Shown: in pieces, positions 63,290 to 64,000 of the stretch
Position numbering within the stretch: position 1 is the first letter of the stretch
How the letters are laid out: every line of letters begins with the position of its first letter
From: Desulfatirhabdium butyrativorans DSM 18734
Lineage (GTDB): Bacteria; Desulfobacterota; Desulfobacteria; Desulfobacterales; Desulfatirhabdiaceae
Assembly (NCBI RefSeq): GCF_000429925.1
Contig: NZ_AUCU01000004.1
Coordinates: 244,224-308,223, forward strand
Direction of reading: 5' to 3'
Length of the DNA: 64,000 nt
Notes under the pieces: model-generated
What the model was told of the DNA's origin: nothing
Database searches by the model: none
The model's input: the letters and a program-made list of their open reading frames with translations, nothing else
Made by a program: the position numbers and the translations under genes

Positions 63290-63799
63290 ATGTACGTTTC
63301 CTCGCCTGTCCGTAGAGAATGGATGGATATTCTGTCGTTCACGGAAAAAGGGTTCCAAGACTTGTCGCCGCTTGATGAGTCCCGAATTGAACGCACGCCT
63401 TACACATTTGCAAGCGCTGCTAGCAAGGTGGGTGATATTCGTAGGCGATACGACGAGCCCTTCCGCATCGCAGTCGTGGGAGACTTCAAAGCAGGTAAAA
63501 GTGCCTTTCTGAACGCCATTCTTGGCGGCAAGGATATTGTCATTGAAGGCGTTACGCCCACAACCGGGGCTGTTACCGAGTTGTGGTGGTCGGAAGAGGA
63601 AGGCGGCGAGGTGATCGTCGGTCACGATGACAAAGTAGAAACCATATATGTCGGATCGCTCGCCGATGTTTCAAAATATTCCGATCAACGCACGGAACAG
63701 GGTCGTTCGATTTCGGGAAAAGGCGCACGGGTAGTCTTGCGCCTCAATCTGTCTCTCCTAAACCCTCATGATCAAGGGCTTGCTCGCCCCCGTGCATGA
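63290..63799 (+). pseudogene. Dynamin-like GTPase, truncated
   Basis: 169 residues from ATG 63290 (in-frame ATGs at 63214 and 63062 would lengthen it). The dynamin-type P-loop is IAVVGDFKAGKSAFLNAILG, followed by the switch-I threonines VTPTTGAVTELWW. The G3 motif (DTPG) expected about 70 residues later is missing: the frame ends after VLRLNLSLLNPHDQGLARPR. Intact bacterial dynamin-like proteins are 500 residues or more. The end contains CGCCCCCGTGCATGAAAATGG, resembling the R2 core, so a repeat-mediated event may have removed the rest. No G3-G4 sequence follows in any frame up to 64000. Confidence 0.75.
63768..63796. repeat. Possible R2 fragment at the end of the truncated GTPase
   Basis: GCTCGCCCCCGTGCATGAAA aligns with the R2 core CGCCGCCCCCGAGGATGAAA. 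Only about 28 bp are shared, so the match is tentative. Confidence 0.4.
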
Positions 63800-64000
63800 A
63801 AATGGATAGTGTAGTATTATCTACAGACCTCTAGGGCGGGTGTTGGTCGAGCAACTTTATAGAGATGAGTGTAACTCTGAGACCTAAACGGACCAGGGAA
63901 ATTCCGTTTCGAACCCCCGACTGTTTCATGCGGTAATCTTGCATTGGACGCACGGTAAAAAGGCCTTTCAGCCAGTTTGGCGAAATGGAAAAATTCGGAA
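63800..64000. other. Window end, no gene seen
   Basis: About 200 bp without a supported reading frame or recognisable RNA gene. Confidence 0.5.

Overview
The window looks like chromosomal DNA of a free-living, Gram-negative, anaerobic sulfate-reducing bacterium of the Desulfobacterota (former Deltaproteobacteria). This rests on the gene set: a dissimilatory-type sulfate adenylyltransferase, a phenylacetate-CoA ligase/ACT-domain pair with a crotonase, an RpoH-type sigma factor beside outer-membrane lipoproteins, many sigma-54 activators and PP2C/HD-GYP signalling proteins, and an exported Fe/Mn superoxide dismutase. I cannot name the genus from sequence alone.

Layout. (1) 0-7.4 kb: the 3' end of era, a tightly overlapped run of an ATP-grasp ligase, an HNH protein, a membrane SpoIIE-type phosphatase, a TPR protein, an unknown protein, a flavodoxin-fold reductase with a C-terminal zinc ribbon and a glycosyltransferase. 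(2) 7.4-9.7 kb: a 284-bp inverted-repeat element, a 48-residue orphan peptide gene with its own terminator, an unknown protein and an HD-GYP protein. (3) 10.4-17.1 kb: an accessory region with a sigma-54 activator whose N-terminus looks like a CARF-type ligand sensor, a TPR/kinase-like ATPase, a receiver-like protein with an Abi_C-like tail, an ARPP-1 family protein, a ParE/RelE-type toxin-antitoxin pair and a DUF2442 protein. (4) 17.8-33.4 kb: housekeeping genes (tRNA-Arg, rpoH-like sigma factor, TPR and LolB-like lipoproteins, a second ATP-grasp ligase, dGTPase, UPF0280, HIT, LapA-like, MutS, cell-wall amidase, enoyl-CoA hydratase, phenylacetate-CoA ligase, ACT protein). (5) 33.4-46 kb: secreted and envelope proteins (BACON-like, WXXGXW/Pro-Gln repeat protein, TPM and LemA proteins, SOD, a histidine phosphatase and a metallophosphoesterase sharing a fibronectin-like module) and a decayed druA/DUF4338 gene. 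(6) 46.7-55 kb: an ABC exporter, mobB, a PP2C-like protein, sat, an epimerase, queE and queC. (7) 55.1-64 kb: an accessory island with a probable sigma-54 operon (three small orphan proteins, an AAA+ ATPase, a zinc-ribbon protein), a convergent membrane protein plus non-receiver sigma-54 activator, a duplicated and partly decayed orphan gene pair, and a truncated dynamin-like GTPase.

The two most unusual assemblies are the CARF-like/sigma-54/kinase/receiver/ARPP-1 cluster (10.4-15.8 kb) and the sigma-54/AAA+ island (55.5-60.5 kb). In the second, three proteins including the ATPase end with a related LPxD(V/I) tail motif. I recognise neither as a characterised system, and both proposals are inferences from gene order, motifs and candidate promoters. 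Three families of interspersed non-coding repeats (called R1, R2 and R3 here) occupy most of the larger gaps. R1 is a MITE-like family ending in GTGCCTGAACG...CGTTCAGGCAC.
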